Positions 34,201 through 64,000 of a DNA stretch of 64,000 nt are shown here, in pieces. The notes under the pieces were generated by a model that saw only the letters and a list, made by a program, of their open reading frames with translations, was not told where the DNA came from and did no database searches. Every line of letters begins with the position of its first letter. The stretch's first letter is position 1. The position numbers and the translations under genes are program-made. The DNA comes from Latrodectus hesperus (Eukaryota; Arthropoda; Arachnida; Araneae; Theridiidae). The DNA is taken from positions 65,824,078 through 65,888,077 of the forward strand of contig CM075862.1 of NCBI GenBank assembly GCA_037975125.1, written 5' to 3'.

Positions 34201-36351
34201 TATTTCAGCGTTTAAGTAAACCTTCAAAACTAGAATGCGTTTCATGATCTGGTGAAATCTGGAATAGGACTTAAAATTTTTGTGCTGAAAGATTTTTATA
34301 ACTCTATAAAATTATTCATCCGTAAACTATTAATATAAGCGAGAATTTAGTATTCCGAATCTGAAGTACAATTTAAAATTACTAAAACATAAATAGTCTG
34401 GTTATTTTGGATAATATTATAATTTATATTTTCGATTGTTAAGTCTATTACTCAATTTCATATTTAACGTCCTATTAAACTATTGCTCTAGTTCATATTT
34501 TGGAAAAAACTTTTAAAATATTCCGAATTGCTTTAAAGAGTTGAGTAAATTTTTGTAGACAATTTAGAAATAATTCTGTTTAACAAAAATATGGTTCATA
34601 AAATTATCTTTTTTAAAACAAAACTTTTTTCATTCATCAAAAGTAATTCATACAATTTAAATTTTCAAAATATTTTCTATAATTTGTAAAAAAAACACGT
34701 TTTCAACAAAATGTTTTTGGTAACTGAAAAGCGAATTTTTTTAATTGCAAATTACACTCTCTATGCTAAAATGCTTTTATCTCACAATGAAAAACATATC
34801 ATTAATAAATTTTGATAAATTGATACAAACATTTTGAAAGATAAAAATGACTTCTTTGTAACATTATATAAAGATGTGGAATTTTAATTGCCTATCTCTG
34901 TTTTATTATTTTAACCGTGTAATTTCTGATGACTTTTACAAAAATAAAAATGAAAGATACTTGAAAGCTAATTTCTATGTTGTAATTTTTTGCCATGCTA
35001 TCAGAACTTCCTCCATAAAAAATAAAGAAAAAATCTATGCAATCATTTCATCTAATGTGTAACAGTTTTCTTAATAATAAATAGATGCTTTCAAACGCTG
35101 GAAGTGAAGAGGTACTAAGAAGTCAACTGGTGAGCATGTATTAGCAGTCATAATAAATTTGACGTCTATTTAAAAATAGAATCACACACTGCACAATAAT
35201 ATTTTTGAATGGTCAGTGAAATCGTGAATATATTTTTTAATACAATACATTTCATCTTGGAAATTCATTTGCATAATGAATATTTTTGAATAATGTGCAA
35301 ACTGCATCTTTTGACCAACCAAGTTCCGTGTGGTGAGCGACAGAGTAGAGGTTTCACTTATAAGGCCTTGCTCATTTATTTTATTAAAATGATTTGGTAT
35401 TAAATTTATAATATAAGAATAAAATATCTTTTAGGGAAAAAAGAGACACACACACTAATTATTCATGGCAAAGTATGTAGAATAATTTTTTAAAAAGTTT
35501 TTCTGATAGTTTGAACGATTAAGACTTGGTAGATTGTTCATGCAGGTAATGAAGCTGGAATTGAGATATTTTTGAGATTATATGAAAATATTAATTTCTT
35601 AAAACCGAAATTATTTTCTATGTCAATAACAAATAGCTTCGTGAAACGTAGTAATGTGAGAAACGAAACTTAGATTTCTAAATTGTGATTGAGAAAAAGA
35701 TGTATTGATTTCATTAATGAAAACTGGAATAATTTTAAATTCGATAAAATAATGTATTAGAAAATAAAATTATTTTCCTTGTTTATTATTTAAATATTTC
35801 TAATCCTTGTCTCTTTAATTATTTTAATATTTTATTTAATTATATAAATAAATAGAACAATTTTGTTATAACAAAATTTGTTTACATTTTTTTCATTAAA
35901 ATGTAACTTTTGATTTCGTATTTAAAATGTGATTTGAAATGTATGATTTTTAATTATTTTTTGGTATAAAAATTTCTGCCTATCGAATATTTACAATAAT
36001 TTTAAGGCAGTATTCAGATATTTTATGCTTTAAACTATTTTATAAATTCTTTAGAAGCAATAATCAAGTTTTTTTTTTCCTTAAATTATTTTTAAATTTT
36101 TCGAAAGGACTTCATTGTAAAAATCACATATTATAAAAGTAATTCAAATTTTATGTAATCTGCAGCTGCACTTGCGAATTTATTATGCTTTTATAAAATA
36201 GTTTACACCAATTGTTATTGACATTTTAAATGAGTAGTAATATTAAATAATATTGACATATTATAATAATTGACATATTATTTTGTAAGAAATTTTTGCA
36301 TGAAAGGAATAAATTCTTTAAATAAATTTTAAAGTTATATATACATACATA

Positions 36352-36384
36352 AATTATATATATATATATATACACACACACACA
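36352..36384. repeat. TA/CA compound microsatellite
   Basis: A (TA)n run directly followed by (CA)n, about 33 bases, upstream of the PP1 start. Confidence 0.9.
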
Positions 36385-37013
36385 GTAAAGAATTTAAAAA
36401 TATGCATTTAGAGATAGTATTTGAGAAAGTGACCTGAGCCAGATGTTATTGTAAGATTTTACACTGACGTCATATATCAACATTTTAGATTTATTCTATG
36501 AAACCTTATCAAATAAAGGCTTTATCAATCACCACTTTTACGAAAAAATTACGTATTTTAAAAGCAATATATCATACGTTACATGACGAAATGAATCACG
36601 TGTTAGTGGAAATATCATTGCATCAGTATAATCCCAGCATGCCTTTGCCAACATGATTTGTTAATATATATAGCTTAGACTTATTACAGATTTTCTTTTC
36701 ACTTAAAATATTTTTGTAGTTCTAATTTTTTTAAGAAAATATTTTAGAAAGGTTTTTTTGCTAACTCTTACATATCTATGAATTCGTTATTTTTATTTAA
36801 ATTATCAATATTACAAATTTTGCATCTGGCTGTATTATTATTATATATTTCTGCGCCGCCCTGGCAACTTGGTTTTCAGGGTCAGGGATTGAAAATTTTA
36901 AAAGAGGTCAACTATAAATGTTCTATAAATTAAATTTAAGTTTATAAGCTTTTAACTTAACATAGTATTAATAGAAATAAATTTGTTAATCTCTTTCTTA
37001 AAACAAATTACTC

Positions 37014-64000
<26,987 letters not shown>

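Larger units (their letters stand above)
32561..37013. other. Intergenic and probable 5' leader of the PP1 gene
   Basis: AT-rich, with a (CA)n run at 32882-32899, a tandem repeat at 34131-34200, and a TA/CA microsatellite at about 36352-36384. A short GC-richer patch at 36853-36895 (CGCCGCCCTGGCAACTTGG) lies 120-160 bases before the PP1 start codon and could be part of its 5' untranslated exon or promoter. No element or transcription start could be fixed. Confidence 0.4.

Noticed and set aside
34048..34245. Minus-strand frame with a repeated NIHKxxI pattern
   Set aside because: It is the translation of a three-unit tandem repeat in intergenic DNA.
36853..36895. GC-richer patch as a PP1 promoter or first exon
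   Set aside because: Position is suggestive, but no initiator, splice donor or TATA arrangement is convincing. Kept only as a remark.

Overview
The window is an AT-rich animal nuclear DNA segment with long introns and many decayed transposons. The protein evidence points to an arthropod. The mix of tRNA-derived SINEs, Jockey-like LINEs, Tc1/mariner and hAT relics suggests a spider, which is an inference from recalled family resemblance and not a search result. Two protein-coding genes could be established, both on the + strand. No RNA genes, CRISPR arrays or prokaryotic features were found.

Region 1 (about 1-21,000) is the 3' half of an SLC22-type (organic ion transporter, major facilitator superfamily) gene. 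Six exons join in phase (38-280, 7720-7854, 12431-12534, 15424-15547, 18474-18546, 20348-20995). They give 441 residues, from the large cytoplasmic loop after TM6 through TM7-TM12 to a long cytoplasmic tail. The N-terminal half lies upstream of the window. The introns hold tRNA-derived SINEs of several families, a Jockey-like RNase H fragment, a mariner, a Tc1 remnant, a long-TIR mariner-like element and several MITEs.

Region 2 (about 21,000-37,000) is intergenic. It contains a small TIR element, a decayed mariner-like transposase on the - strand, and three Tc1-like transposase relics. One of these (29809-31215) still has both terminal inverted repeats and its TA target duplication. No host gene is recognisable here.

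Region 3 (37,014 to the right edge) is the gene for the catalytic subunit of protein phosphatase 1, alpha/gamma class. Six exons (37014-37068, 40833-40964, 46973-47203, 49973-50077, 51465-51688, 62762-62896) join in phase and give 294 residues of the usual roughly 330. All metal-binding and catalytic motifs are present. The last exon or exons lie to the right of the window. Intron 5 (11 kb) is a transposon nest: a Jockey-like LINE interrupted by two separate hAT elements, plus a third hAT downstream, each with its target-site duplication still readable.

The two genes are independent and do not look functionally linked. The most informative content is the layered transposon record: precise TIR/TSD structures, a nested LINE, a foldback of a transposase 3' end, a partial hAT copy shared between two PP1 introns, and a 58-bp retroposed SINE tail. 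The transporter adds a tandem NAGNAG acceptor and a long tail ending in a PDZ-ligand-like motif. I see no evidence of a new multi-gene system.
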